64,000 bases of DNA from Caballeronia glebae (GCF_001545035.1 NZ_FCOJ02000006.1:120129-184128); one strand, 5' to 3'. Positions 17,725-29,163 are shown, numbered from the stretch's first letter. Numbers and translations: made by a program. The notes: a model not told the origin generated them from the sequence alone.

Positions 17725-19065
17725 ATGTCTTCGATGCGTTTGCCGTTCGTTCTGTGTTCCATCGCGCTTGCCGCGTTATCGGCGGCGATGAGCGGCTGCG
17801 ATTCCCACGCGGCGGACAAGAACGCGAGCGCTGCGACGCAGGCTGCGACCCCCGTCGTGCCCCACGGCCAATCGCGCGCGGAAGTCTTCGCGCATGTGAA
17901 GCAGATCACGGCGCTCGGCGAGAAGCTCTTCTTCGATCCGTCGCTATCCGGCTCGGGCAAGCTCGCGTGCGCGTCGTGTCATAGCCCGAATCACGCGTTC
18001 GGGCCGCCGAACGCGCTGTCCGTGCAACTCGGCGGCAACGACATGCATCAGCCAGGTTTTCGCGCGGTGCCTTCGCTTGAGTATTTGCAGTCGGTTCCGG
18101 CTTTCACGCGTCACTTTCACGATTCCGACGACGAAGGCGACGAGAGCGTCGATGCCGGTCCGACCGGCGGCCTCACGTGGGACGGCCGCGTTGATCGCGG
18201 CTCGGATCAGGCGCGCATTCCGATCCTGTCGTCGTTCGAGATGGGCAGCACGCCCGCCGCGGTCGTCGCGGCCGTGAAGGCGTCGTCCTATGCCGGGGAC
18301 TTCCGGCGCGCGTTCGGCGCCGATGTCTTCGATAGCGACGACAAGGCGTTCGCCTCGGTGCTGGAGTCGCTCGAAGCGTTCGAGCAATCGCCCGAAAAGT
18401 TCTATCCGTACACGAGCAAGTACGACGCGTTCCTCGCCGGCCGCGCGAAGCTCAACGACGCCGAGATGCACGGCCTGCGGCTCTTCAACGACGAGAACAA
18501 GGGCAACTGCGCGTCCTGCCACATCAGCCAGCGCGCGAAGGACGGCTCGCCGCCGCAGTTCAGCGACTTCGGCCTGATCGCGATCGGCGTACCGCGTAAT
18601 CGCGCGTTGCCGATCAACCGGAACCCGAACTTCCACGATCTCGGCGCGTGCGGTCCCGAGCGCCGCGACCTGAAGGGCATGGACGAGTATTGCGGGATAT
18701 TCCGCACGCCGTCGCTGCGCAACGTCGCGACGCGCAAGGCCTTCTTCCACAACGGCATCTATCATCGTCTGGACGACGTGGTGCGCTTCTATGTCGAGCG
18801 CGATACGAACCCCGAGAAGTTCTATCCGGTGTCGAAGCATGGCGTCGTCCAGAAGTTCGACGACTTGCCGAAGAAGTACTGGGAGAACATCAACACCGAG
18901 CCGCCGTTCGATCGCAAGAAGGGCGACAAGCCCGCGCTCGACGAAGCCGAGATCAAGGATGTCGTCGCGTTCCTCGGTACGCTCACCGACGGCTACGATC
19001 CGGCGAAGGACAAGAACTCGCAAAAGGGCATCGGCATCAACGAAATGAAGTCCGCGCAAAACTGA
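17725..19065 (+). CDS. Di-heme cytochrome c peroxidase family protein
   Basis: Periplasmic or lipid-anchored di-heme enzyme of the CcpA/MauG family, predicted to reduce hydrogen peroxide with electrons from cytochrome c. The 446-residue product has a signal with possible lipobox MSGC (Cys25) and two heme-c sites CASCH, at Cys82-His86 and Cys262-His266. Conserved segments include GLTWDGR and, near the C-terminus, FRTPSLRNVATRKAFFHNG. Start ATG 17725; an in-frame ATG at 17734 is an alternative. It is divergent from the AcpA-type phosphatase gene, a pairing that could reflect shared control. TTGTCAC-ATGA-AAGACAT at 17660-17677 is a weak PHO-like match. Confidence 0.9.
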   Translation: MSSMRLPFVLCSIALAALSAAMSGCDSHAADKNASAATQAATPVVPHGQSRAEVFAHVKQITALGEKLFFDPSLSGSGKLACASCHSPNHAFGPPNALSVQLGGNDMHQPGFRAVPSLEYLQSVPAFTRHFHDSDDEGDESVDAGPTGGLTWDGRVDRGSDQARIPILSSFEMGSTPAAVVAAVKASSYAGDFRRAFGADVFDSDDKAFASVLESLEAFEQSPEKFYPYTSKYDAFLAGRAKLNDAEMHGLRLFNDENKGNCASCHISQRAKDGSPPQFSDFGLIAIGVPRNRALPINRNPNFHDLGACGPERRDLKGMDEYCGIFRTPSLRNVATRKAFFHNGIYHRLDDVVRFYVERDTNPEKFYPVSKHGVVQKFDDLPKKYWENINTEPPFDRKKGDKPALDEAEIKDVVAFLGTLTDGYDPAKDKNSQKGIGINEMKSAQN

Positions 19066-19183
19066 GGCGGCGCGGGCGGCGCGGCCCGCGCATCAATGCT
19101 ATTCTCGTTGCTCGCGAAGGCCGGCGCATGCAGGAAGCCGCGAGGTCATCCGCGAAACAAACATCGCAACGAGGAGAATCTTC

Positions 19184-19582
19184 ATGCCGATTCGAGATCG
19201 AGCGCTCGCTCGCGCCTGCATCCGGACGATCGCGGCAAGCGCGCTCGTCGCCGTGAGCGCGGCTGCATCCGCCGCCAATCTCGGCTTCCTGAACAACACG
19301 CCGATCAGCTACATGAAGCAGCGCGACCTGCAGGCGCTCAACAACGCCGCGCAGACCGCGCTCAACACGAAGCAGGACGGCGAATCGCTCGACTGGGACA
19401 ACAAGGGCGCGGGCAATCCGGTACCGATCAACGGCACGGTGACGCCGCAGGAGAGCTTCGAGTCCGGCGGGCTCAAGTGCCGCAAGATCACGCTCGTCGC
19501 GCACGCGAAAGGGCAGACGCAAACCTGGACGCCGACCGCCTGCAAGGCGAGCGACGGCAAGTGGAAACTCAAGAAGCAGTGA
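19184..19582 (+). CDS. Small exported protein with surface-antigen-like domain
   Basis: A 132-residue product with a cleavable signal (cut probably after SAAASA, about residue 29) and a compact periplasmic domain. That domain contains NNAAQTALNTKQDGESLDWDN, NGTVTPQESF and LKCRKITLVAHAKGQ. The layout resembles the RT0821/17-kDa surface-antigen domain in small Burkholderia proteins. Two cysteines (KCRK and TACKA) may form a disulfide. GAGGAG lies just upstream of ATG 19184. It stands between the peroxidase gene and the Nudix gene on the same strand, 118 bases from the former. Role unknown. Confidence 0.74.
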   Translation: MPIRDRALARACIRTIAASALVAVSAAASAANLGFLNNTPISYMKQRDLQALNNAAQTALNTKQDGESLDWDNKGAGNPVPINGTVTPQESFESGGLKCRKITLVAHAKGQTQTWTPTACKASDGKWKLKKQ

Positions 19583-19601
19583 TGAACCGGGCAAGCGATA
19601 G

Positions 19602-20051
19602 ATGACCGCGCGCAACGTATCGTGCGGCGTCGTGATTCTCAACGAACAGGGCGACGTCCTGCTCTGTCACGCCACCGAAACCACGCACTGGGACGTGCCC
19701 AAAGGTGCCTCCGATCCCGGCGAAAGCCCGCGCGAGGCGGCGTTGCGCGAGCTCGTCGAGGAGACGGGCATCGTGCTGCCCGCTGAACGCCTGAAGGATC
19801 TCGGACGCTTCGTGTATCGCCGCGACAAGGACCTGCATCTGTTCGCGGTGCGTGTTTCCGAAGACGAAGTGAAGCTCGAAAACTGCGTGTGCAAATCGTA
19901 TTTCCCGCGCTACAGCGACGGCACCATGATTCCCGAGATGGATGCGTATCGCTGGGTCAGCCCGGCGGACGTCGATCGATTCGCGAGCCGCAGTCTCGCG
20001 CGTCTCTTTCAGACGACGCTATCGCTCGCGGAGCTGCACGAGACGCTCTGA
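19602..20051 (+). CDS. Nudix hydrolase
   Basis: Cytoplasmic Mg-dependent pyrophosphohydrolase of 149 residues acting on a nucleoside diphosphate linked to another moiety. The Nudix box spans about residues 35-57 and fits G-x5-E-x7-REUxEExGU, with the metal-binding core RELVEETGI (Glu53, Glu54). It is preceded by THWDVPKG, typical of the NTP-pyrophosphatase/diadenosine-type subgroup. A C-terminal segment EMDAYRWVSPADVDRF completes the fold. It lies 19 bases after the exported-protein gene, and the ribosome site is weak. The exact substrate cannot be assigned. Confidence 0.9.
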   Translation: MTARNVSCGVVILNEQGDVLLCHATETTHWDVPKGASDPGESPREAALRELVEETGIVLPAERLKDLGRFVYRRDKDLHLFAVRVSEDEVKLENCVCKSYFPRYSDGTMIPEMDAYRWVSPADVDRFASRSLARLFQTTLSLAELHETL

Positions 20052-20060
20052 CCGACGCGA

Positions 20061-21035
20061 TCAGTCGACCGTGCGGTCGTTGGGATTGGCGAAGAGCGTC
20101 TTCATTTCCGGCGACATCGGGAATTGCAGGTTGATGCCGTCCGGCGGAATCGGGCGCATGAACCAGGTCTCGTAGAGCTTCGTGGCTTCGCCCGAGCGCT
20201 GCATGTTGGCGATCACCTCGTCGACGATGCGCTTGAACACCGGATCGCCTTTTCTCATCATGCAGCCATACGCTTCGTTCGCAAGCGACGCGCCCGTGAC
20301 CGTGTACTCGTTGCGCGCGGCGCCTTCCTGCGCGATCTTGCCGTAGAGAAGCGGATCGTCCATCACGAACGCGACCGCGCGGTCCGACTTGAGCGCGGCG
20401 AACGCCTCCGCATGATCGCGCGCGCTGATGATGCGAAGGTTCAGCGTCTTGTCGATGCTCATCTGCCGCAACATGCGCTCGTCCGACGTGCCCGCCGTCG
20501 TCACTACCGTCTTGTTCGCGAGATCGCCGTAGTCGCGAATGCCGGACTTTTTCTTCACGGCCATGCGAATGCCGTACTGGAAAAAACTGTTCGAGAACGC
20601 GACGAGCGGATCGCGGTCGGCCACGTGCGCGGTCGAACCGCACTCCAGATCGACCTGATTGTTCACGACATACGAGATGCGGTTCGCCGACGTGACCATC
20701 ACGTTCTTGACCGCGAGATTCGGCAATTTGAGGCGCTTCTTGATCTCGTCGACGACTTTCAGCGCGATGTCGTAGGAGTAGCCCACCGGCTGCTGCTTCA
20801 CCGTGTACGAGAACGGCACCGACGATTCGCGCGTGCCCAGCACGATCGCGCCGTTTTCCACGATCTTGCGCAGCGTCGCGGAGGGCGGCAACTGATCGAC
20901 GTTGGCTTGCGCCGTCGCGAGGTCGGCTGCGGTGGCGGCGAGCGCGCCGGCGGATGCGAACAGGAGCAAAGAGGCGAGGGCGGCGCTTCGTTGCGCCCGC
21001 GTGCGGTGCGGCGCGAAGGAATGCGGCTGCTTCAT
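20061..21035 (-). CDS. Amino-acid ABC transporter periplasmic binding protein (glutamate/aspartate type)
   Basis: Periplasmic solute-binding protein of 324 residues, family 3 (polar amino acids). A signal peptide (about 15-34, ending in GALAATA) precedes two lobes with the typical GTRESSVPFSYTVKQQPVGYSYDIALKVV, given here only as landmark start and end of lobe one (GTRESSVPF, GYSYDI). The Arg-contacting DLECGSTAHVADR and TTAGTSDERMLR segments follow. It resembles GltI. GAGGAC precedes ATG 21035. No permease or ATPase genes lie beside it, so it is an orphan here and must pair with components encoded elsewhere. It converges with the Nudix gene, with nine bases between the stops. Confidence 0.86.
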   Translation of the reverse strand: MKQPHSFAPHRTRAQRSAALASLLLFASAGALAATAADLATAQANVDQLPPSATLRKIVENGAIVLGTRESSVPFSYTVKQQPVGYSYDIALKVVDEIKKRLKLPNLAVKNVMVTSANRISYVVNNQVDLECGSTAHVADRDPLVAFSNSFFQYGIRMAVKKKSGIRDYGDLANKTVVTTAGTSDERMLRQMSIDKTLNLRIISARDHAEAFAALKSDRAVAFVMDDPLLYGKIAQEGAARNEYTVTGASLANEAYGCMMRKGDPVFKRIVDEVIANMQRSGEATKLYETWFMRPIPPDGINLQFPMSPEMKTLFANPNDRTVD

Positions 21036-21083
21036 GATGTCCTCGTTAGAAGCGGCGGGCGTGGGTTCTGCGGGCTAAATCGA

Positions 21084-21109
21084 GGACGCCGCGTGGCCGC
21101 GCGGCGCCC
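21084..21109 (-). terminator. Hairpin between glnS and the binding-protein gene
   Basis: GGACGCCGCG and CGCGGCGCCC form a nearly perfect GC stem (one mismatch) with a 6-base loop, just after the glnS stop. On the minus strand it is followed by a short TCGATTT. It would partly separate glnS from the next gene. Confidence 0.5.
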
Positions 21110-21123
21110 TTCTTGCGTCGATA

Positions 21124-22833
<1,710 letters not shown>

Positions 22834-23225
22834 GCGGAAAAAGTGGCAGCGGATGCGCTCGCGCGCGTGAAACGGTTCGGGAAGCGTTCGCGGCGAAAGT
22901 GAACCGGAAACGCGTACGAAGGCCTTGAATATTGGGTCGATTCTACCTTACGCAATCATCTGAGGCTGGCGGCGACCGTGTTCGAAAAACAGCTTGCGGC
23001 CCGTTTTGTCGCGCGATTCGCACAGCCGCGCCGTTTCGCGGGTTCCGTTACAGGGTGTGCGGCTCGTCACGCGCTTCGTAACCGCCGTAACGGAAAGTAA
23101 ATCGCGTTGAAAGGCGCACGCGCGGCCTTTTAAGATCGGCTCGCCTGCATCGGTCGCGCCTGTCTCGGCGGCGGCCATGCACGAAAAGCACAACACATCA
23201 CAACGACAATACAAGGAAGCCCATC
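22834..23225. other. 392-base divergent intergenic region, glnS / glycine-zipper gene
   Basis: It holds the glnS leader and the upstream region of the small lipoprotein gene. The only element I can point to is a candidate promoter (listed separately). Several short CGGTTACG/CCGTAACG-type inverted pieces lie near 23045-23095 (GTTCCGTTACAG, CGTAACCGCCGTAACGG), without a clear terminator. No further gene is supportable. Confidence 0.6.
23107..23136 (+). promoter_or_regulatory. Candidate promoter for the glycine-zipper lipoprotein gene
   Basis: TTGAAA (23107-23112) and TAAGAT (23131-23136) with an 18-base spacer, 90 bases upstream of the ATG. The -10 is a moderate match. Confidence 0.35.
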
Positions 23226-23435
23226 ATGAAGAAGATCGCCCTCACGACGCTCAAGTTCGCCGCCGCCGCGCTCGTATCGAGTCTCGCCGCCTGCGCGAAC
23301 GTATCCCGCCAGCAGGCTCACGCCGGGGTCGGCGCGGCCGCCGGTGGCGCGCTCGGCTATCTGATCACGGGCGGGCCGATCGGCACGGTCGCGGGCGCGG
23401 CGGCGGGCGGTCTGGTCGGCGCGGGCGTTCGCTGA
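23226..23435 (+). CDS. Glycine-zipper small lipoprotein (OsmB-like)
   Basis: A 69-residue product with a signal ending in SSLAAC (lipobox, Cys about 22). A glycine-zipper membrane segment follows (GVGAAAGGALGYLITGG, then TVAGAAAGGLVGAG). This is the architecture of OsmB-type lipoproteins, often induced by envelope or osmotic stress; their molecular role is uncertain. An AAGGA ribosome site precedes the ATG. It converges with the CoA-transferase gene, and a perfect inverted repeat lies between the two stops. Confidence 0.84.
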   Translation: MKKIALTTLKFAAAALVSSLAACANVSRQQAHAGVGAAAGGALGYLITGGPIGTVAGAAAGGLVGAGVR

Positions 23436-23448
23436 TCCTGAACGGATC

Positions 23449-23477
23449 CTGAGCCGATCCCGAACCGATCGGCTCAG
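23449..23477. terminator. Perfect inverted repeat between convergent genes
   Basis: CTGAGCCGATC (23449-23459) and GATCGGCTCAG (23467-23477) form an 11-bp stem with a 7-base loop. The right arm includes the stop codon of the CoA-transferase gene. No T-run follows, so it may act as a weak bidirectional terminator or 3' stabiliser. Confidence 0.6.
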
Positions 23478-24694
23478 ATCGCGCCCGATTCGCGCAATCG
23501 TGCGATTTTCGCCTCGTCGTAGCCGAGCACCTGGGCGAGCACGTCCGACGTGTGTTCGCCCAACAGCGGCGGATGCGTGCGCGCTTCGGGCGGCGTCGCG
23601 CTCATCTTGATCGGGCTCGCGACGAGCTTCACCGTGCCGGCCGTCGGATGCGGCAGATCGATCTGCATTTTGCGCGCGAGCACTTGCGGGTCCTCGAACA
23701 CCTCGCCGAGATCGTTGATCGGACCGCACGGCACGCCCGCCGCTTCGAGTTCGGCGAGCCATTCGTGCTTGCCTTTGCGACGCACCATGTCCGCGAGCAT
23801 CGGCACGAGGATGTCGCGGTTGCGCACGCGCGACGGGTTCGCCGCGAAGCGCGCGTCGTCGGCCAACTCGGCGCGTCCGCCCGCCACGACGAACTTGCGG
23901 AACTGCCCGTCGTTGCCCACGGCCACGATGATCCAGCCGTCGCTCGTCTGGAAGGTCTGATACGGCACGATGTTCGGATGCGCGTTGCCCCAGCGCACCG
24001 GCGGCTTGCCGCTCGCGAGGAAATTGGTGTTCATGTTGGCGAGCATCGCGACCTGCACGTCGAGCAGCGCCATGTCGATGTACTGCCCTTCGCCCGTGCG
24101 GTCGCGGTGAGCGAGCGCGGTCAGCACGCCGATGGTCGCGTACATGCCGGTCATCAGGTCCGCGATCGCCACGCCTGCTTTCTGCGGACCGCCGCCGGGC
24201 TGGCCGTCGCGCTCGCCGGTGATGCTCATGAAGCCGCCGATGCCCTGCACGATGAAATCGTAGCCCGCGCGCGACGCATACGGCCCCGTCTGCCCGAAAC
24301 CAGTCACCGAGCAATACACGATGTCGGGCTTCACCACTTTCAGCGATTCGTAGTCGAGCCCGTACTTCTTCAGTTGCCCGGCCTTGTAGTTTTCAAGGAC
24401 GACATCGCTCTGCGCGGCCAGTTCGCGCACGATCTGCTGACCTTCCGCCGTCGCGATATCGACCGTCACCGAGCGCTTGTTGCGGTTCGCCGCGAGATAG
24501 TACGCGGCCTCGTGCGTGTCCTCGCCGCCGGGCGTTTTCAGGTAGGGCGGCCCCCAATGGCGCGTGTCGTCGCCGGTTTCGGGGCGCTCGATCTTGATGA
24601 CATCCGCGCCGAAATCGGCGAGGGTCTGCGCGCACCACGGTCCCGCCAGCACGCGGGTCAGGTCCAGCACGCGGATATGGCTCAAGGCTCCCAT
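23474..24694 (-). CDS. CaiB/BaiF family III CoA-transferase
   Basis: Enzyme of 406 residues predicted to move CoA between carboxylic acids, like formyl-CoA:oxalate or succinyl-CoA transferases. It shows the family landmarks: IRVLDLTRVLAGPWCAQTLADFGADV (start and end given), KRSVTVDIATAEGQ, SVTGFGQTGPYASRAGYD, and the region around the catalytic Asp, GEGQYIDMALLDVQ. Start ATG 24694 (MGALSHIRVLDL) is the family start; the frame remains open for 145 codons upstream but crosses the alaS promoter region, so that is not coding. It is divergent from alaS. Substrate unknown. Confidence 0.9.
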   Translation of the reverse strand: MGALSHIRVLDLTRVLAGPWCAQTLADFGADVIKIERPETGDDTRHWGPPYLKTPGGEDTHEAAYYLAANRNKRSVTVDIATAEGQQIVRELAAQSDVVLENYKAGQLKKYGLDYESLKVVKPDIVYCSVTGFGQTGPYASRAGYDFIVQGIGGFMSITGERDGQPGGGPQKAGVAIADLMTGMYATIGVLTALAHRDRTGEGQYIDMALLDVQVAMLANMNTNFLASGKPPVRWGNAHPNIVPYQTFQTSDGWIIVAVGNDGQFRKFVVAGGRAELADDARFAANPSRVRNRDILVPMLADMVRRKGKHEWLAELEAAGVPCGPINDLGEVFEDPQVLARKMQIDLPHPTAGTVKLVASPIKMSATPPEARTHPPLLGEHTSDVLAQVLGYDEAKIARLRESGAI

Positions 24695-24816
24695 TCGATG
24701 GCTCGCTCGCTCAGGTTGTCTCTCCGGATTGCGACTGTCGCACAGAACCGCCGTGCGCGCGATACCGGACGGCCCGAGCCCGCGCGCCCGCGCCCGGTCG
24801 CGTGCGGCGAATCCCG

Positions 24817-24822
24817 TATAAT
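24817..24822 (+). promoter_or_regulatory. -10 element upstream of alaS
   Basis: A perfect TATAAT lies 87 bases before the alaS ATG in otherwise GC-rich DNA. No good -35 is seen at 16-18 bases, so activity may depend on other contacts. Confidence 0.5.
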
Positions 24823-24908
24823 CGACAATCACCCTTGTTCCGCTGGCAGCGCCTGTAAAAGGCCGCCCGCGGGCGCCATCAAAGAACCGAAGACACGCCC
24901 CGTACGCT

Positions 24909-27533
24909 ATGAAAGCCGCCGAAATACGCGAGAAATTCCTGAAGTTTTTCGAATCGAAGGGCCATACGATCGTGCGTTCGTCGAGCCTCGTGCCCGGCAA
25001 CGACCCGACGCTGCTCTTCACCAACTCGGGCATGGTCCAGTTCAAAGACGTGTTCCTGGGCAGCGAATCGCGTCCGTACTCGCGCGCGACCACCGCGCAG
25101 CGCAGCGTGCGCGCGGGCGGCAAGCACAACGATCTGGAGAACGTCGGCTACACCGCGCGCCATCACACGTTCTTCGAGATGCTCGGCAACTTCTCGTTCG
25201 GCGATTACTTCAAGCGCGACGCGATTCACTACTGCTGGGAATTGCTCACGAAGGTGTACAACCTGCCGGCGGAAAAGCTCACGGTCACGGTCTACCAGGA
25301 AGACGACGAAGCCTTCGATATCTGGGCGAAGGAAATCGGCGTGCCGGTCGAGCGCATCATCCGCATCGGCGACAACAAGGGCGCGCGCTACGCATCGGAC
25401 AATTTCTGGCAGATGGCCGACACCGGTCCGTGCGGCCCGTGCTCCGAAGTGTTCTACGACCACGGCCCGGAAATCTGGGGCGGCCCGCCGGGATCGCCTG
25501 AAGAAGACGGCGACCGCTTCATCGAGATCTGGAATCTCGTGTTCATGCAGTTCAACCGCGACGCGCAAGGCAACATGACGCCGCTGCCCAAGCAGTGCGT
25601 CGATACCGGCATGGGCCTCGAACGCCTCGCCGCCGTGCTGCAGCACGTCCACAGCAACTACGAGATCGACCTGTTCCAGACGCTCATCAAGGCTGCTGGC
25701 CGCGAGACGAATACCGCCGATCTGGAAAACAACTCGCTGAAGGTCATCGCGGACCACATCCGCGCGTGCTCGTTCCTGATCGTCGACGGCGTGATTCCGG
25801 GCAACGAAGGCCGCGGCTACGTGCTGCGCCGCATCGTGCGCCGCGCGATCCGTCACGGCTACAAGCTCGGCAAGAAGGGCGCGTTCTTCAACAAGCTGGT
25901 GGCGGATCTCGTCGCGGAAATGGGCCCGGCGTATCCGGAACTCACCGACGCGCAACAACGCGTGACCGATGTCCTGCGTCAGGAAGAAGAGCGCTTCTTC
26001 GAGACCATCGAGCACGGCATGTCGATTCTCGAAGGCGAACTCGCCGATCTGGAAAAGAAAGGCGTGAAGCAACTGGACGGCGAACTCGCGTTCAAGCTGC
26101 ACGACACCTACGGCTTCCCGCTCGATCTCACGGCGGACGTGTGCCGCGAGCGCGGCGTGACCGTGGACGAACCCGCGTTCGACGACGCGATGGCGCGTCA
26201 GCGCGACCAGGCGCGCGCGGCGGGCAAGTTCAAGATCGCGGCGGGCCTGGAATACTCGGGCGCGAAGTCCACGTTCCACGGCTACGAAAAGGAAATCTTC
26301 GACGACGCGAAAATCCTCGCGCTGTATGTCGAAGGCGCATCGGTCAAGGAAGCGAAGGACGGCCAGCAAGCCGTCGTCGTGCTCGATCACACGCCGTTCT
26401 ACGCGGAGTCGGGCGGCCAGGTCGGCGATCAGGGCGTGCTCGCGAACGTGAACGTGCGCTTCGCCGTCGCCGATACGCTGAAGGTGCAGGCCGATGTCGT
26501 CGGTCATCACGGCACGGTCGAGCAGGGCACGCTCAAGGTCGGCGACGTCGTGAAGGCGGAAATCGACGGCGTGCGCCGTGCCCGCACCGCGCGCAATCAC
26601 TCGGCCACGCATTTGATGCACAAGGCGTTGCGCGAAGTGCTCGGCGGCCACGTGCAGCAGAAAGGCTCGCTCGTCGATTCCGACAAGACGCGCTTCGACT
26701 TCGCGCACAACGCGCCGATGACGGACGACCAGATCCGCCGCGTCGAGCAAATCGTGAACAACGAGATCATCGCGAATGCGCCGGGCGTCGTGCGCGTCAT
26801 GCCTTACGACGACGCGGTGAAGGGCGGCGCGATGGCGCTCTTCGGCGAAAAATACGGCGACACGGTGCGCGTGCTCGATCTCGGCTTCTCGCGCGAGCTG
26901 TGCGGCGGCACGCACGTGCAGCGCACGGGCGACATCGGCTTCTTCAAGATCGTGATGGAAGGCGGCGTCGCGGCGGGCATTCGCCGCGTCGAGGCGATCA
27001 CCGGCGACAACGCGGTGCGCTACGTGCAGGAACTGGATCAGCGCATCAACGCGGCGGCGGGCGTGCTGAAGGCGCAACCGTCCGAACTGACGCAGCGCAT
27101 TTCGCAGGTTCAGGAGCATGTGAAGTCGCTGGAGAAGGAACTGGGCGCGCTGAAATCGAAGCTCGCATCGAGCCAGGGCGACGAACTGGTCTCGAAGGCC
27201 GTCGACGTTGCCGGCGTGCAGGTGCTGGCCGCTCAACTCGAAGGCGCGGACGTGAAGACGCTGCGCGAAACCGTCGACAAGCTCAAGGACAAGCTGAAGA
27301 GCGCGGCGATCGTGCTCGCATCGGTGGATGGCGGCAAGGTCAGCCTGATCGCGGGCGTGACGCCGGATGCATCGAAGAAGGTCAAGGCGGGCGAGCTCGT
27401 CAACTTCGTCGCGCAGCAGGTCGGCGGCAAGGGCGGCGGCCGTCCCGACATGGCGCAGGCGGGCGGCACAGAACCGGCCAATCTGCAGGCCGCGCTGGCC
27501 GGCGTGACGGGCTGGGTGCAGCAGCAGCTTTAA
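24909..27533 (+). CDS. alaS: Alanyl-tRNA synthetase
   Basis: Class II synthetase of 874 residues with catalytic, tRNA-recognition, editing and C-Ala domains. Landmarks are the N-terminal [15 protein letters not shown], catalytic motif 2 region [19 protein letters not shown], and the editing-site zinc motifs [12 protein letters not shown] (HxxxH) and [13 protein letters not shown] (CxxxH). A C-terminal coiled-coil precedes the [15 protein letters not shown] signature near the end. It is a single gene with a TATAAT upstream and a terminator after the stop. It is divergent from the CoA-transferase. Confidence 0.98.
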   Translation: MKAAEIREKFLKFFESKGHTIVRSSSLVPGNDPTLLFTNSGMVQFKDVFLGSESRPYSRATTAQRSVRAGGKHNDLENVGYTARHHTFFEMLGNFSFGDYFKRDAIHYCWELLTKVYNLPAEKLTVTVYQEDDEAFDIWAKEIGVPVERIIRIGDNKGARYASDNFWQMADTGPCGPCSEVFYDHGPEIWGGPPGSPEEDGDRFIEIWNLVFMQFNRDAQGNMTPLPKQCVDTGMGLERLAAVLQHVHSNYEIDLFQTLIKAAGRETNTADLENNSLKVIADHIRACSFLIVDGVIPGNEGRGYVLRRIVRRAIRHGYKLGKKGAFFNKLVADLVAEMGPAYPELTDAQQRVTDVLRQEEERFFETIEHGMSILEGELADLEKKGVKQLDGELAFKLHDTYGFPLDLTADVCRERGVTVDEPAFDDAMARQRDQARAAGKFKIAAGLEYSGAKSTFHGYEKEIFDDAKILALYVEGASVKEAKDGQQAVVVLDHTPFYAESGGQVGDQGVLANVNVRFAVADTLKVQADVVGHHGTVEQGTLKVGDVVKAEIDGVRRARTARNHSATHLMHKALREVLGGHVQQKGSLVDSDKTRFDFAHNAPMTDDQIRRVEQIVNNEIIANAPGVVRVMPYDDAVKGGAMALFGEKYGDTVRVLDLGFSRELCGGTHVQRTGDIGFFKIVMEGGVAAGIRRVEAITGDNAVRYVQELDQRINAAAGVLKAQPSELTQRISQVQEHVKSLEKELGALKSKLASSQGDELVSKAVDVAGVQVLAAQLEGADVKTLRETVDKLKDKLKSAAIVLASVDGGKVSLIAGVTPDASKKVKAGELVNFVAQQVGGKGGGRPDMAQAGGTEPANLQAALAGVTGWVQQQL

Positions 27534-27570
27534 GCGCTTTTCGCGTTCCGGCAGAAACGCTGGCAGAAAC

Positions 27571-27604
27571 ACGGCTCGATCTGACGAAGATCGGGCCGTT
27601 TTTG
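27571..27604 (+). terminator. Intrinsic terminator after alaS
   Basis: ACGGCTCGATC pairs with GATCGGGCCGT (one G-T wobble), with a 7-base loop, followed by TTTTT. Confidence 0.88.
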
Positions 27605-27672
27605 CTTACGGGCTGTCAGGCACATTGCGTGCATCTCTCCGATCACGTTCAACTAGAAAAGGGAGATGCATC

Positions 27673-27918
27673 ATGAATCGCAAAATCGCATTGATCGCAC
27701 TGACGTCGGCCATGCTCGCCGCGACCGGCGTCGCGCAGGCGAAGGGTTGCATCGAAGGCGCGGCGGTGGGCGGCGTTGCGGGCCACGTCGCGGGCAAGCA
27801 CGGCACGGCGGGCGCCGTGGGTGGCTGCGCGATCGGCCATCACGAAGCCAGCAAGAAGGATAAGCAGGCGCAACAGGCCAACGCGGGCAACGCGGCGAGC
27901 GCGCCGAACAGCAAGTAA
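27673..27918 (+). CDS. Small exported glycine-rich protein
   Basis: An 81-residue product with a cleavable signal ending in GVAQA (about residue 23). A short glycine-rich membrane-like segment with two Cys follows (GCIEGAAVGGVAGHVAGKHG, GGCAIGHH), then a charged Lys/Gln/Ala tail (KKDKQAQQANAG). It resembles glycine-zipper 2TM-type small periplasmic proteins. GGGAG lies upstream of ATG 27673. It sits between the alaS terminator and the threonine aldolase gene, 123 bases upstream of the latter's start. Function unknown. Confidence 0.78.
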   Translation: MNRKIALIALTSAMLAATGVAQAKGCIEGAAVGGVAGHVAGKHGTAGAVGGCAIGHHEASKKDKQAQQANAGNAASAPNSK

Positions 27919-28041
27919 GCATCGCTCGGACCGGCGCCGCGGCGTGCGCCGGTTCGAGCCGCTAAAATGGCCGGATCGCCGGCCGCGCGAGATCATCCGC
28001 TCACGCGCGCCTCGTTCAAGCAAGGCCATCAACGCGACCCC

Positions 28042-29097
28042 ATGACAGCGCCCACGGACCCGATCCAACACTTCGCCTCCGACAATTACGCAGGTATCTG
28101 CCCCGAAGCGCTGCAGGCGCTGATTCAGGCCAACACAAGCGGCCACGAGCCCGCCTACGGCGACGATTCGTGGACCGCGCAAGTCTGCGATCGCATTCGC
28201 GATCTCTTCCAGACCGATTGCGAAGTCTTCTTCGTGTTCAACGGCACGGCGGCGAATTCGCTCGCGCTCGCTTCGCTTTGTCAGTCGTATCACTCGGTGA
28301 TTTGCCACGAACTCGCGCATATCGAAACCGATGAATGCGGCGGCCCCGAATTCTTCTCCGGCGGCTCGAAGCTGCTCACGGCGAAGGGCGAGAACGGCAA
28401 GCTCACGCCCGACGCTATCGAAGAACTCGTCACGAAACGCGCGGATATCCATTATCCGAAGCCGAAGGTCGTCGCGCTCACGCAGGCGACGGAAATCGGT
28501 ACCGTCTACACCGTCGAGGAAATTCGCGCGATCGCGGCCATCGCCAAGCGAAGGCATCTGAAGATCCACATGGACGGCGCGCGTTTCGCGAACGCGGTCG
28601 CAACGTTGAACGTGCATCCGTCGGAGATTACGTGGCGCGCGGGCGTCGACGTGCTGTGCTTCGGCGGCACGAAAAACGGCTTGCCGGTGGGCGAGGCGGT
28701 CGTGTTCTTCGACAAGGCGCTCGCCGCCGATTTCGCGTATCGCCTCAAGCAGGCCGGCCAGCTCGCCTCGAAGATGCGCTTCATTTCCGCGCCGTGGCTG
28801 GGTCTGCTGGATAACGGCGTATGGCTGCGCAACGCGCGTCACGCGAACGCGATGGCTTCGTTGATGGCCGAGCGGCTCGCGGGCATTCCCGGCGTTTCGT
28901 TGCTCTTCAAGCCCGAATCGAACGCGGTGTTCGCGGAATTGCCGGCGCATGTCGCTTCGGCGCTGCGCGCGAAGGGCTGGCGCTTCTATCAGTTCATCGG
29001 CTCGGGCGGCTGCCGTCTGATGTGCGCGTGGGATACGGAACGCGAGACCGTCGAACGCTTCGCGGCCGAAGTGCGCGCGCTCTGCGCGTCGACCTAA
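28042..29097 (+). CDS. Low-specificity L-threonine aldolase (LtaE-like)
   Basis: PLP-dependent fold-type-I enzyme of 351 residues predicted to split L-threonine or L-allo-threonine into glycine and acetaldehyde. Landmarks are ASDNYAGICPEAL at the start, GDDSWTAQVCDRIRDLF, FNGTAANSLALASL, and IHMDGARFANAVATL with the cofactor-binding Asp. The PLP Lys is Lys211 in FGGTKNGLPVGEAV. ATG 28042 is the family start. It heads a co-directional run through alcohol dehydrogenase, thioesterase and Liv-type transporter; the aldehyde product would suit the neighbouring dehydrogenase, though that link is inference. Confidence 0.9.
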   Translation: MTAPTDPIQHFASDNYAGICPEALQALIQANTSGHEPAYGDDSWTAQVCDRIRDLFQTDCEVFFVFNGTAANSLALASLCQSYHSVICHELAHIETDECGGPEFFSGGSKLLTAKGENGKLTPDAIEELVTKRADIHYPKPKVVALTQATEIGTVYTVEEIRAIAAIAKRRHLKIHMDGARFANAVATLNVHPSEITWRAGVDVLCFGGTKNGLPVGEAVVFFDKALAADFAYRLKQAGQLASKMRFISAPWLGLLDNGVWLRNARHANAMASLMAERLAGIPGVSLLFKPESNAVFAELPAHVASALRAKGWRFYQFIGSGGCRLMCAWDTERETVERFAAEVRALCAST

Positions 29098-29163
29098 TCC
29101 GGATTGACACTTCCGGCGTGCGGCTCCAACATGGGCCGCACTTCTTCCACCGATGCTGACGCC

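Noticed and set aside
24879..27572. An 897-codon minus-strand frame opposite alaS
   Set aside because: Mirror frame of alaS with typical Arg/His/Val-rich antisense composition; not a gene.
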